Shown: in pieces, positions 43,899 to 57,069 of the stretch | Numbering within the stretch: the first letter of the stretch is position 1 | How the letters are laid out: every line of letters begins with the position of its first letter | Assembly (NCBI GenBank): GCA_963573385.1 | Contig: CAUYLG010017979.1 | Location: 23,742-87,741 of the forward strand | Origin: Cacajao melanocephalus | Taxonomy: Eukaryota > Chordata > Mammalia > Primates > Pitheciidae | DNA length: 64,000 nt | Reading direction: 5' to 3' | Position numbers and translations under genes: made by a program | The notes under the pieces: model-generated | The model's database searches: none | What the model saw: only the letters and a program-made list of their open reading frames with translations | What the model was told of the DNA's origin: nothing

Positions 43899-44104
43899 AG
43901 CATAAACAAATACTGAGATATAATAATCTACTATTTTTTTCTCCTGCTTTCTTCCTAGGGTCATGCCTATTCATTCACTGGAGTTTATCAAGATAAGTCC
44001 TAGCCTTCTTTCTGCCTCTCTCTTAAGACGATCTAAATGGTACCCCAAAATTTCAGCTTCCATCTATATACTGACAACTTCCAAATTGATATGTTTCTTT
44101 TAAT

Positions 44105-44400
44105 TATTAATTCAAAATATTTTTTGACTACTAATATCTTCTAAGTGCCTGGATATGGCAGTGAGCAAAACCAGCCAGGTTCTTGTTCTCACGGAGCTTT
44201 TAGTCTACTGGTGGTCAAAGACATTGGTAAAATAATCATATCATTAAATGTAGAGTAGGTGAAATAAAGAAGGCTTCTGAGAAGAGATAAACTAGATTTA
44301 TCTGGAAACATGGAAAATATTGAGAATGGGGAACCATTTCAGAGAACATAGCATATGAAAAGGCTCCATGGCAGAGCAAGCAGGATGTAATCCAGGAATC
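44105..44400 (+). mobile_element. Ancient interspersed repeat, same family as 20985-21870
   Basis: 'ggcagtgagcaaaaccagcc', 'ctcacggagcttttagtcta' and 'gaaaaggctccatggcagag' follow the same old family in order. Confidence 0.5.
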
Positions 44401-44429
44401 AAAAGGTCACCATATGAATGGGGAGAGTG

Positions 44430-44940
<511 letters not shown>

Positions 44941-45169
44941 TAATATATATATTATTTCTAATTTAAACTCATTTTATCATAAACATCATTTGATCAAGAT
45001 TCTGATAAGCTAGCAAAAATTTCTTACTGATTTTATAAAATTATGCTATAAAGTATGCATAATTCCAGAAGATTTTTTTTCCAAATAAAACCAATTCTTT
45101 TTAGTACCAGAGCACTCACATTTTGCAAGTCTTAAGAAATAAAATAAGAAAACCTCTTCATGTGTGTAG

Positions 45170-45645
45170 TAATACTGTTAGCTGCCTATCCAATATCTAT
45201 TCTCTACCCTCATCCTTACCATAATGACTTTGTTTAGGTATTCATACTTCTCCCTTTTGACTCAAGGAAGGCTAAATTATCTTGATGTGTCTAAATTACC
45301 TATTATAGACTCACACTCCTTGTTAGTGAATGGCTTGAGATAGACGCATAACCCAGTTCTGGCCAATGAGACATAAGAAGAGGCTTTTGGGAACTTAAAT
45401 CATTCATAGAGAAGAGATGGTCCTTTTCTGCCTCTGTACATAGTTGTACCTGGCTGTGCAGCCATCTTACTACCAACATATGAAAAGGCAGAAACTCCAG
45501 AAAACTGTAGAGATCACAGCTGGAATCCTCTTATACTATGCTTGGAGCTGCCCTACCTCTGGATTTCTTGCTTCCTTTTTTGCTTAAGTCTGTTTGAATA
45601 AGGAATCTGTTATTTGCAGCTAAATTCATCCTAACTAACAGAAAA
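45170..45645 (+). mobile_element. MaLR-class LTR (MLT1-like, probable)
   Basis: 'ccagttctggccaatgagac', 'gctgtgcagccatcttacta', 'gctgccctacctctggattt', and the end 'ttatttgcagctaaattcat' 'cctaactaaca' follow the 3' two thirds of an old MaLR LTR. Confidence 0.6.
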
Positions 45646-46445
45646 ATAAATTTTTTTGTCCCATGTTCCTCAAATGATGAAAATTTATTCAGCTAATTCA
45701 GTGAGTATCTGTATGCCAAATACGTTACAACAGTATTCACTATAAGAACCTAAAAAGCAAACCATTTAATTAAAAATCTAGGGAATAATTTTAGAAGAAA
45801 TTTTTCAAGCTGAAAATTATGAAAATGAATGGATAATTATGAAAGTAATTATTTGGATTACTAAAAATACTTCACCTTTGCCAATTAATTGTACTTGCTC
45901 AGTAGAAGAGAACTACCATTTACTATTACTATTTTGAGAAAGGGAATCTGTTTTTATAGAATTTTTTTTTTCCTAACTGAAAGGCTGTCAAATAGTTTGT
46001 GAATTTTCAAGGAATTAAAATGTAATAAAATGCCATGGCATAAGTCTCTGCTGAGGCCAACAATTTACAAAAATGACTTATAATCAAAATTATTATCATT
46101 ATGTTAACCAGAAAATGCCAAAAGATTGGGTTAAATTTGTACCCATCTTATTAAGTACCTTAAAGGTGCTTTTCTGAATAAATCCTAGAGCTAAATTTGC
46201 TGGCCTGTTATTTGTCTTATTCTCATAAAGGTAAGGGAAAGAATGCACACCAGATCTATTTATTTGCTCTTACTGGCAATGAACATAAATATGATTTGAA
46301 AACACAATTATTGCTTGTGAATTTGTGTTCTGTGGTGTTTTGGCATTTTATTTTTAGAATGTGAATGAGAAGTACATAACCATAGGAAATTTTCTTAGGA
46401 ATAATTAAATGGCCCAGATTACAATTATAATCATATTATTATTGT
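45646..46445. other. Intronic sequence, nothing recognised
   Basis: AT-rich, no exon or repeat supported. Confidence 0.5.
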
Positions 46446-46542
46446 TTGTTTTTAAAATCTATATTTATAATTTACATGAAATAAACTGTACCTATTTTAA
46501 GTAGGTGTGGTTGATGCAGGTAGAACAATGTATATTCGTGTA

Positions 46543-46585
46543 TAACTATCACAATGAATATTCTATATATTCATTGTGATAGTTA
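46543..46585. repeat. Perfect 19-bp inverted repeat, 5-base loop
   Basis: TAACTATCACAATGAATAT (46543-46561), loop tctat, then its exact reverse complement (46567-46585). It lies in the 3' UTR part of the old L1, whose consensus has no such palindrome in memory. Confidence 0.97.
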
Positions 46586-47641
46586 CAGTTTCCACAATTC
46601 CTTACGTTCTTTTCCAATTACAACTCAATATCCTAGCCCCAAGCCACCAATAATCTCGTTTTTTTTTCACTACAGAATACTTTGGTTTGTTCTACAATTT
46701 CATGGCATCTAATATTTTGTACCTGGTTTCATTCATTTACCACAATGCTCATTCCTTTTTATTGTTGAAAAATAGTCCTTAGCATAAATATATCATAATT
46801 TTTTAACCATTCACAGGTATATGGACTTTTGGATTGTCTGTAGTTTAGCTAATTGCAAATAAAACAACTATAAACATTCACTTAGAAGTCTTTGTGTTTA
46901 CATATGTTATTCATCTTGGTATAGATCTAAAAATGGAATTGCTAGATTGTATTTAAGTGTAAGTTTAACTTTATATGAAACTATCAAACTGTTCTGCCAA
47001 GTGGCTATATTATTTTGCATTCTTATCAGCTAAATATAAGATTTGCCATTGCTCCACATTTTGACCAACACTTGGTATTTTCAGTCTTTTAGATATTAGT
47101 CATTCTAATGTGTGTATAGTGGTAACTCATCAGGGATTCAATTTGCATTTCCTTGATGATGAATAATATTGAGCACCTTTTCATGTGCTAATGGTTGATT
47201 TCTATATCTCTTTAGTAAAATGTCTCATTCACATCTTTTGACCTATTTTTGTATTGAGTTGTTAGTTTTGTTACTGTTGAGGTTTCAGAATGTTTATATA
47301 TTCTGAACCAATGTTTTTATTAAATATGTGTTTTCTGGATATTTTCTCTAATTCTGTGGCTTGCCTTTTCATTTTGATAATGCTGTATTTACAAGAGCAA
47401 AAGTTTTTTGATTCAGATAAAGCATAATCATTTTCTGTTCATATTTTTTTGTGTCCTAAAAAGTATTTGCCTACTCAAGGTTACACAGATTTTCTCCCAT
47501 GTTTTCTCTAAGAACTATTATAGTTTCACTTTTTATAATCAGATCTGTGATCAATTTACATCAATTTTCATGAATTGTTTTGAAGTTCTCATCACCCAGA
47601 AATATCCAACTGTTTCAGCAATATTTATTAAAAACACTGTC

Positions 47642-47679
47642 TTTGCCCATGTATGTATGATTTGCCCATGTATGTATAG
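47642..47679. repeat. 19-bp tandem duplication inside the old L1
   Basis: tttgcccatgtatgtat followed by ga, then tttgcccatgtatgtat followed by ag. The L1 pattern has this block once. Confidence 0.95.
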
Positions 47680-47796
47680 GTCTATTTCTGAACTCTCCAT
47701 TTTGTTTCATTGCTCTTTATGTGTATTTTTATTCCCATATCATCCTGTTTTGATTATTTTAGTTTTATAATAGCTATTGAAAACAAGTAGTGTAAA

Positions 47797-48325
47797 TGCA
47801 ATACTATTTAGCCCTTAAAAAGAAGAAACTCTTGTCATTTGCAACAACATCGATGAAACTGGAGAGCATTATGTTAAGTGAAATAAGCCAGACACAGAAA
47901 CACAAATACCACATGATTTCACCTATATGTGAAATCTAAAAAATCAAACTCAAAGAAGCAGAGAGTAGAATGGTGGTTACTGGAGGCTGCAGGGGGAGTG
48001 GGAGGACTGGGAAGATGTTGGCTAAAGTACACAAAATATAAGTCAGACTGAAGGTATATTGTATATTATGGTGGCTATAGTTAATAACAATATATTATAT
48101 ACTTGAAAATTGCTAAGAAAGTAGATTTTATGTGTTTTTACGAAAAAAAAAAAAGGTAAGTATCTAAAGTAATTCATCTGTCAGTCAGTTTGGTATAGCA
48201 ATTCCACAATGTAGGCATATTTCAAATCATCAGGTAGTATACCACAAATATATACAATGTTTGTCAATTTAAAAAAATTAATAACAATAATTAATAAATA
48301 AATACCAAAATACAATTTTTTAAAG
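47797..48325 (+). mobile_element. Plus-strand L1 3' end nested in the minus-strand L1
   Basis: Text in order: 'gcaacaacatcgatgaaact', 'attatgttaagtgaaataag', 'agagtagaatggtggttact', 'cttgaaaattgctaagaaag', then an L1 3' UTR with 'accacaaatatatacaatgt'. Flanks gaaaacaagtagtgtaaa (47779-47796) and gaaatcaggtagtagaaa (48326-48343) match at 14 of 18 and look like an aged target-site duplication. The host L1 text resumes after it. Confidence 0.85.
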
Positions 48326-48711
48326 GAAATCAGGTAGTAGAAACCCTCCAAACTTGTTATTGTTTAAAACTTATTTGTCTAAGTCCTTTGCATTTCTGGC
48401 ATTTCCACATATATTTTAGAAATATCTTGCCAATCTATGCCCTTTTCCTCAAAGAGAAGGCCAGCTGGAATTTTGATGAGTATTGTGTTGACTATATAGC
48501 TCAATTTGCAGGAAATTGGCATCATAATAATTTTGAAGTTTCCACTCCATGAACATGGTATATCTCTTGAGCCTTCTTTCATTTCTCTCAGCAATTATTT
48601 GTTGTTTTCACTGTATGGGTCTTGCATGTATTGTGTTTAATAAATAGCTAAGTATTTCATGTGTTTGAGTGTTGTGGTATTTGATTTTTAAATTTCACTT
48701 TCTTTTCTGCC

Positions 48712-49921
48712 TTTTTTTTTTTTGTATCTCTTGTCTACTTTAATCCTTTCAAGTTGGCAAAAGCACCACTCCCAATCACAAACACACAGCAATTCATTAG
48801 TTTTATGTTTCTGAATGGCTGTTTAAAGACAATCCTAAATTATAACTTAGTTTGACTTAGTTTGTAAATAATTCAAGATGAAGTTTAACTTGCTACTATT
48901 TTAAACACATGTGACCTTACAGATCATCTATAAAATGTGAGAAGTGCTAAGTAATCTTTGATATTACACATAAACCACACTAAAATGCCTTTCAATAACT
49001 AAAAGCAACCATTTTGAATACAGAGAATTCTAATAAGATTGGCATAGTTAAGGCCAAAAATATACAGTAGACATTGCTACCTTATTTATCTTCAACCCTT
49101 GCCTTTAAGAGGCAAATGAACACAAAACACAGGTGAATCTTGCTTAGTTCTGAGACAGTGAAGGAATTTCCCCAGTAATTAAATATATTCACATAACCAG
49201 TTATATAAATCTAAATATAAAACCAATCTCCAGTAAGTTTTAAAATGGCACTCACCAGCTTTGTGAAAATTTGAACATTACTAAGAAGTCTAATCATATC
49301 TTTAGAAGGGGTGAAGAGTGATAGCATTTACTGAATTGGAATTACTATTGAAATTCAAAAACCGAACATACCCATTTAACCACAAGCCAGTCTTAGTTTT
49401 AAATCAGGACTATCCAATAAAATATTCTGTCAGTCATTCATGAACTGAATTCTGGTGTATGAGATCTATTAAAGTATGGTACACATAAAAAAGCCTTGTT
49501 TTTGTTTTGTAATAAATAAGGCAGTGGCTGATTATTACTCATTAGTAGCTTTTTTGAGATAAGCTATGAAGTCTGCCCTTTCTGCTTTCTTCTTAATGCC
49601 AGCAAAGATCATTTTTGTTCCAGGGATGCACTTCTTGGGATTCTCTCAATACTTCATCAATGTATCCTTTCCCCATGTGATGCCTTTGTTCTTACTGTTG
49701 TCTGTGTAAGAGAATCCAATGGACTGACCTGTCTTCTGCCCAATGGGACCATGGAGATTAGGCCCAGTCTTGTGCTTGCCTCCCTTTTCCATGATGTGGC
49801 ACTGGGCACACTTCTGAAAAAAAAATCTTTTTGTCTGTCTCAATATCACCTATATTTAATTCTCTTTTTCAACACTGGCGCAATGAAGTTTCCCACTCTG
49901 AAGTCAGATGTCCCACTCTCC
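48712..49921 (-). pseudogene. CYCS: Processed pseudogene of somatic cytochrome c, full-length
   Basis: A complete reverse-transcribed mRNA on the minus strand: about 68 bases of 5' UTR, a coding region at 49853-49535, about 0.8 kb of 3' UTR with ATTAAA, then a poly(A) tract (T-run 48712-48723). The coding region is 319 bases, the expected 318 plus one inserted T in the T-run after codon 10. The start codon is ATA instead of ATG, and codon 69 is TGA. The heme-attachment motif CAQCH and the distal ligand context PGTKMIF are still readable. Functional cytochrome c carries electrons in mitochondria and triggers apoptosis; this copy cannot be made. Residues near the centre (QKCAQC, FSYTD, KGITW, FAGIKKK) match the ancestral mammalian protein rather than present human CYCS. 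Flanks ttaaatttcattttctgtc (49922-49940) and its copy with a 5-base insertion (48688-48711) form the target-site duplication. It sits inside the old L1. Confidence 0.96.
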
Positions 49922-50434
49922 TTAAATTTCATTTTCTGTCACTAGCATATAGAAGTACACTGACCTTGTATCCTGCAAATTGCTGAATGTATTCCTTAGT
50001 TCTACTAGCTTTTATACAGATTCTTTAAGGTATTTTGTGTTCTTATCAAGTTGTCTATAAATAAAATAGTTTTGTTTCTTCCTTTCAAATCTATATACTT
50101 TTTACTACTTTTTTCTTGTCTTATCACAGGTTAGGGCCCCCAACAGCATGTTAAGCTGAAATGAAAAGAGAGGATATCTTTGCCTTGTTCCTGATCTTAG
50201 GGGAAAATAGTTCAGTCTTTCATCATTAAGTATGAGGTTAAATCAGTGTTTAGTAGACATTCCTGGCCAGATTGAAGAAATTCCCTTCTATTTCAAGTTT
50301 GCTATGAAAAATTTTTTTAATAAGTGAATATTAAATTTTGTCAAATTCCTCTCTGATACCTACTGAAATGAGCATATTTATTTTTTTCATATTCTCTTAA
50401 GGTGGTAAACTACATTGTCTGTTGTTAAACCAAG

Positions 50435-50794
50435 TGATACGATTTGGCTCTGTGTCCCCACCCCTATCTCACCTTGAATTGTACTCCCATAATTCCTACG
50501 TTTTGTGGGAGAGATCCAGGGGGAGATCATTAAATCATGGGTGGTTTCCCTCATATTGTTCTCGTGATTTTGAATAAGTATCACAAGATCTGATGGTTTG
50601 ATAAGGGGAAATCGTTTCACTTGGCTTTCGTTCTCTCTCTTGCCACCATCATGTGAGATGTGCCTTTCACCCTGCACCATGATTGTGAGGCTTCCTCAGC
50701 CATGTGAAACTGTAAGTCCAATAAACCTCTTTCTTTTGTAAATTGCCCAGTCTCAGGTATATCTTTATCAGCAGCATGGAAACGAACTAATACA
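50435..50794 (+). mobile_element. Solo THE1/MST-type LTR
   Basis: Complete 360-bp LTR from tgatacgatttggc to 'gaactaatac'-a, with an AATAAA signal ('ccaataaacctc'). No internal region is attached, so recombination between two LTRs removed it. Flanks ccaag and tcaac are a degraded 5-bp duplication. The host L1 reads through on both sides. Confidence 0.92.
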
Positions 50795-51165
50795 TCAACT
50801 TTGCATTCCTGAGATAAAACTCACTTGATCATGATGTATTGTTGGATTTGATTTGTTAATACTTTATGAAGGAAGTTTGCATCTACGATCAGGAGGATAT
50901 TGGTATGGATTTTCTTTTCCAGTAACGTCTCTGTAATGCTAGTTTCATCATATGAGAGGGGAAGTCTTCTGTTTTCTCTATTTTCTAAAAGGTTTGTGTA
51001 CAACTGATATTATTGCTTCATGAAAGGTTGATGAAATTCACCAATGAGATCATTTGGTCTTTGAATTTTGTTTTTTAAAAAGTTTTTAATTATAAATTTG
51101 ATTTATTTAATACATACAGAGATTTTGAGATATTAATTTTCTTCTCTCTCAGTTTTGGTAATTTA

Positions 51166-51355
51166 TGTTGTATTAGAGTTCTCTAGAAGGATAAAACTAA
51201 TAGGATAGATGTATATATGAAAGGGAGATTAATGTCTATTAAAGATAATATATATAACGTCTATTAAAGAAAGACTATATATATATAATATTAAAGATAA
51301 TCTATTAAGATGTATATATGAAAGGGAGTTTAATGTCTACATTAAACAACTCTCC
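51166..51355 (-). mobile_element. LTR end remnant with an internal ~101-bp duplication
   Basis: Starts 'attagagttctctagaagga', the reverse complement of a MaLR/ERVL LTR end of the kind at 21185-21580. A block agatgtatatatgaaaggg at 51207 recurs at 51308, so about 101 bases were duplicated, with TA-rich text between. Confidence 0.5.
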
Positions 51356-51369
51356 ACAGCTAGAGAGTT

Positions 51370-52545
51370 AGTGACCTGATACCTTTTGTTATTTATTTCT
51401 AATTTAATGCTTTTGTAGCCAGAAAGCATACTTAACATTATTTCAATCCTTTTAAATGTACTGGGAATAGTTTAATAAGCAGCAAAGGGTCTATAATAGT
51501 GAATGTATCATGTACATTTAAAATAACTTCTTTGTGGATTTTCTTCCAGTGAAAAATATCCTTTAATATTTCTCATAGTATAGATCTGTTGTACACAAGG
51601 GCTTTATATTCTGTTTGACTGAGAATGCTTTTATCTTACTTTCATTTTCAAAAGATATTCCCACTGTAATATAAAATAATAAGATGATTGGTTTTTTCTT
51701 TCTGCACTTTAAACATATTATTTCTCTCCACAGAAGATCTGCTATCTTCTGTCTTGCATTATTTCTGAAGAGATGTCAGCTTTTATTCTTATATCTGTAT
51801 CCCTGTAATTAACGTGTTTCCTCCCCTCTGGTTGCTTTTAAGCTTTTCTCTTTATCATTGTTTACAGCAATGTGATTTATGTCTTTAGTCTGGTTATCTT
51901 CCTACTAGAGGTTCACTGAGCTTTTTAGATATGTGGGTTGTTCTCTATGAACTCACAAAAAATTCTGGCCACCATTATTTCAAATATTCACATCCTTCTC
52001 AGTCTTTCTAGGTCTCCAATTGTACATCTATTAGAGTGATTGATATCCCACAAGTTACTGACACTCAGTCCTTATTTCCAGCCTTTTCCTTTTGCCTCTC
52101 TACACTGCAATTTGGATAGCATTAATGCTCTGTCTTGAAGTTAATTGATCTTTTTTTCTCTAATATCTCACCTGCTGTTAAACCCACTCAGTTTTTTTGT
52201 TGTTGTTATTGTTGCTTTTTGGTTTTTTTGTTTGTTTTGCAGTTGAGATATTGTATTTTTTAGAACGAGAAGTCCCATTGGTTCTAAGTTTGCAGTTCTC
52301 TTCACATTATATTCATATTTTTCTTGAATTACATGAGCATATTTTAATAGCTGTTTAAATGTTTTTTTCTGTTAACTCTTTTGTGGTCTGTTTCTATTGA
52401 TTGACTTTTCTTCTGGATATAAATTACCTTTTCTGGAATCTTCATCAATCTGATACTAATTACTCCAAATGGAAACAGATGTCTTATGTTTCTATTTTTA
52501 TTGATTATGTTAAATCATTTTTAAGAGCGGGCACATTAGAAATTG
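51370..52545 (-). mobile_element. L1-group LINE remnant (family uncertain)
   Basis: Long text similar to a known LINE region: 'cttttcattttc'-like block, 'agatctgctatcttctgtct', 'ctctggttgctttt', 'cagcaatgtgatttatgt', 'gtctccaattgtacatc', 'gaagttaattgatc', 'ctgtttctattgattgactt'. I recognise it as an L1/HAL1-type sequence on the minus strand but not its exact part. No coding frame survives. Confidence 0.5.
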
Positions 52546-53264
52546 TTTAACAAGTTCAATAAGACCTCTCCTGTCCAACTGGTCCTAATGCAAATGTCTC
52601 CTTACCCTGCACATACTCCCATACTTGTTTCCCTTATACATACTGATTAGTTGTTTTTTTCCTGGCAGTTGTTTGTGTCAGGCCTTGTGGAGTTCACCCT
52701 ATGCATAAGCAACTTAATATTCAGCAAAAGACATGAGGCGATGCTTACACAAAATTTGAGAACTATTCTACAAATAGCTGCCACTAATGGTATTGCTCTG
52801 CAAATTTCAGCCGCCTGGAACCTTGATGTCTTTCTCTTAAGTTTACGGGGAACCACTGTTTTTCTTAGATTCTTCCTTTCTCTTCCCCTCTCCTCCTCTC
52901 TCTTCCCCTCTCCTCTCCTCTCCTCTCTCTCTCCTCTCTCTCTCCTCTCTCTCTCTCTCTTTCTCCCCCTATATCACTCCTTCCCTCTCTCTCCACTATG
53001 ATCTATAAATTGCCTTCAGGTACAAAGACATAGTGAACTTTAGGACACACTTCAACTTTTACCCTGCTCTTAGGCATTACAGCTGATACTTCCTGTTGTC
53101 TAACACCTAAAAATAGTTGTCATATATTTTGTCCAGTTTTTCAGTTGTTTAGAATGGACTGACTAGTCTGATACTAATTACTCCAACTGGAAATAGATGT
53201 CTTATGTTTTTATTTTTAATGGTTATATTAAATAATTTTTAAGAGACAACACATTAGAAATTAA
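52450..53264. repeat. Direct repeat pair of about 97 bp, 718 bp apart
   Basis: A block starting ctgatactaattactcca at 52450-52546 recurs at 53168-53264 at close to 88% identity by eye. Both copies stop being similar after 'acattagaaatt'. The 620 bases between include a pyrimidine tract and a non-repetitive stretch. Confidence 0.88.
52868..52968. repeat. Polypyrimidine (CT-rich) tract
   Basis: About 100 bases of C and T only, built from ctctcc and ctct units. The plus-strand frame through it is a low-complexity artefact. Mirror-symmetric segments could form triplex (H-DNA). Confidence 0.95.
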
Positions 53265-53269
53265 AATTT

Positions 53270-54814
53270 AAGAAAAATATTGAGAAGCTTTAAATAATAA
53301 ATAATATTGCTCTTAAAATAAAAAAAAAAATGAATTATAGTACTAGCTATTTCACTTGATCCACTTTGGATATGGCAGTTAGCTTTTCTAAGTTTCAGTT
53401 TTCTGAGTAGCTTGACTAGATGACTTCATAAAATCCTGTGATTATAATGTCCAGAAACTCAATAAAGTTCATCAAAGATACTTTAATGATCAGGTATGAA
53501 TGGGCATTAATCTAATAAATGCTTCAATGTAACCACTATTGTTATATGGTCTTAACAATTAAAATGTATTAAAATATAAAATGTACATATAAAAACTATA
53601 AAACAATTTTAATAAAAAAACAGCAATACATTTTACCTTTTCAAATTTAATATGTTTATGCCTTAACTGCCCCTAAATAATATTAAGGACTATCTTGAAC
53701 TACCATAAGTAAAGTAAATGAATGTTTAGACTGATTAATTCTCATTTGGTTTTATTTCCACTAAATACCCTCTTTATTCTTTTGGCTTTTTTTTAGGATT
53801 TCATTTAAGAAAAAATTCTGACTATAAATGATTATAATACTGTAAAATAACTCAACTGTATAATCCTTGAAATTCACATTAAATAATGAGAAGACAACTG
53901 GCTATTCATAGCCTCTTGAGAATAAACCATATTATCAAATTCCATAGTTTTTAAAATCTGCTTTTGTGTTTTTAATCAGATATTAATCTCTGGCTTAAAA
54001 AACTAGACTAATTTTAAATAACAATGATATCAAATAGTAGCAATGGACTTTTCCTCATATTTCATAAAAAGCTCTTTAAAGAAGTTCCAAGATACATGAC
54101 CTCCTTTGTCAGAATCCATGTTGAGCATCCTTAATCAAATTTTGCTACCCCAGGTACTCCTTTTTGAATCTCTTAAGATAGTCTCTAAATTATTTTACCC
54201 TCACTATTGGGAAAATCTCTGCTGCTATAGTTACTAATTTGTGTTTGAACATTCCACAATCATACCATTATATTGTGTTATTTCAATTGAATTAGACCTT
54301 TCTTAAGCTTGAAATTTTAATTAAATTTTTGTTTAAGCTTACTAAGTTATTTTTTTAATTAATAAATGGTAAACAACATATAAATATAAATTTATCCTGG
54401 CTTAAAGGTATCTGATAAAGTTTATTGCTTATTTATACCTTGACATTCATATAGGAGCAATTCCCTCAATACTCATATGTTTTTTCAGTAATAACAGGAA
54501 AAAGTAATTACAATGAAACACGTTTACATATAAATATAAAGTGAGTATTTTTTTCTTAAGCTAGACTTGCTACACATAACTACTCCCTTTCTGCCAACTT
54601 GTGGAAGTTTTCTACTTCCTGACTTCTGAACTCCCTGCATTCATTCTAATCTAACAAGTAGTTATCTAATTTCCCCCAACGTCTTTTATTCTGTCTAACA
54701 AGTTATTCTTTTCTCTTAAATCACATGAGAAGTATAGGAGAACAGGCAAAAGGGAAGTCTATGAAAAGTTCCATCAATTAGTAAGTTTAAAGTTTTAGAA
54801 CAATGGAACAAGAA
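53270..54814. other. Intronic sequence, nothing recognised
   Basis: Very AT-rich, no exon or repeat supported. Confidence 0.5.
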
Positions 54815-55010
54815 TTCTCAAACTTAAGAGTGGCTAGGAATCATATGGAGACATTTGTTGAAATTCAGATTCCCAGGACCAACACTCAAGAATTCTTAAC
54901 TCAATAGGCTTGAAGCGGGGCCTAAGAGTCTGAATTTTGAAAAGAAAAGCTAGACAATTCTGATGCAAGTGTTCTGCAGACCACATTTTAAGAAAAACTG
55001 TGGGTCTTTT
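54815..55010 (+). mobile_element. MER5A-like hAT-Charlie element
   Basis: 'ttctcaaacttaagagtggc', 'gaatcatatggagacatttg', 'ggcctaagagtctgaatttt', 'gcagaccacattttaagaaa' follow MER5A from end to end. Both short terminal repeats are recognisable. Confidence 0.78.
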
Positions 55011-56164
<1,154 letters not shown>

Positions 56165-56379
56165 CTGCTCACAGCTTTTCAACCAGCTTTTCAGTTCTTC
56201 ACTTTTAAATATTGATGGAGGAGTAACTCATATTTAAAGTAAGTCTGTAACATTAAAGACCAAAACCAAATAAAACAAAAACCCCGAAACAAACAAACAA
56301 AAACCAAGTACTTAGAGAAAACACAGACTGTACAAGAAGAAGCAAAAGATTTATTGGGTTGGGAGGTAAAGATAAGCAA

Positions 56380-56960
56380 ATCTCCCAGATAAGAAAATTA
56401 GAAGTTCAGTTCATAAGATTCAACACATAAAAGTAGGAGTTCCATAAAACTGTAACAGAAAAACTACAGTAAAAGGATATTGTCAGAAATACATATAATT
56501 CAACAAAACATCTCAAAAGAAAAGGATGAGACTTTTCAAACTGAAAAGACAACGTGAGTATCCAGCACATCCTGAAAAAAAGTTTGAACACTGTCAATAA
56601 AGAGATGGTTCTAAATGTTTTCATCTTTTGTGTCGCCTATAAAGGATGATGAATCAGTATGATATCATACTTCTCAACAACAACACTGGAAACAAAAATC
56701 AATGGGGCAATACTTTCAATATTTGGAAGAAAAAAGTATTTCTCACAATTTAAAAAAATTCACTATCCGTCTTCTCTTTTTTGGAAAGCCACTGGAATAT
56801 GCACACAATAGAGTAAATGAGGTACCGGAAAACTAGGAAACCAGGGAAAAGAAATCCAACACAGGAGAGAGAAACAGTAATTCCCATGTTGATAGTGAAG
56901 ACAGATCCCAGGATAGAGATCACAGGAAACAACCAATTCAAATTGGAGCAAGAGGACAGC
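56380..56960 (+). mobile_element. L1M/HAL1-type ORF1 fossil
   Basis: 'caaatctcccagataagaaa', 'agtaggagttccataaaact', 'cttctcaacaacaacactgg', 'caatggggcaatactttcaa', 'aaatccaacacaggagagag' and 'ttggagcaagaggacagc' follow the order of an old L1 ORF1. ORF1 normally makes a coiled-coil RNA-binding protein; no frame is intact here. Confidence 0.65.
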
Positions 56961-57069
56961 AATTTTTTTAAATTGTTTCATTAATTTAATTATCTTTTTC
57001 ATCATTTTCTTCACCACTGTAATTTCATGCTATTGGTGATAGTCGCAAAACAAGCAAAAAAAAAAAAAA

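Larger units (their letters stand above)
46450..51165 (-). mobile_element. Old minus-strand L1 (L1M-like) that hosts several later insertions
   Basis: Reverse-complement L1 in pieces: 3' UTR and end of ORF2 at 46450-47778, then 48344-48690, 49938-50434 and 50795-51165. Each piece resumes the ORF2 text where the last one stopped: 'ccatgaacatggtatatctc', then 'gaccttgtatcctgcaa', then 'cttgttcctgatcttagggg', then 'actttgcattcctgagataa'. The gaps are filled by a plus-strand L1 end, a cytochrome c retrocopy and a THE1-like LTR. All coding frames are destroyed. Confidence 0.88.

Noticed and set aside
52651..53001. 116-codon plus-strand frame with serine/leucine-rich C-terminus
   Set aside because: Its second half is the translated CT tract; no domain or splice support.
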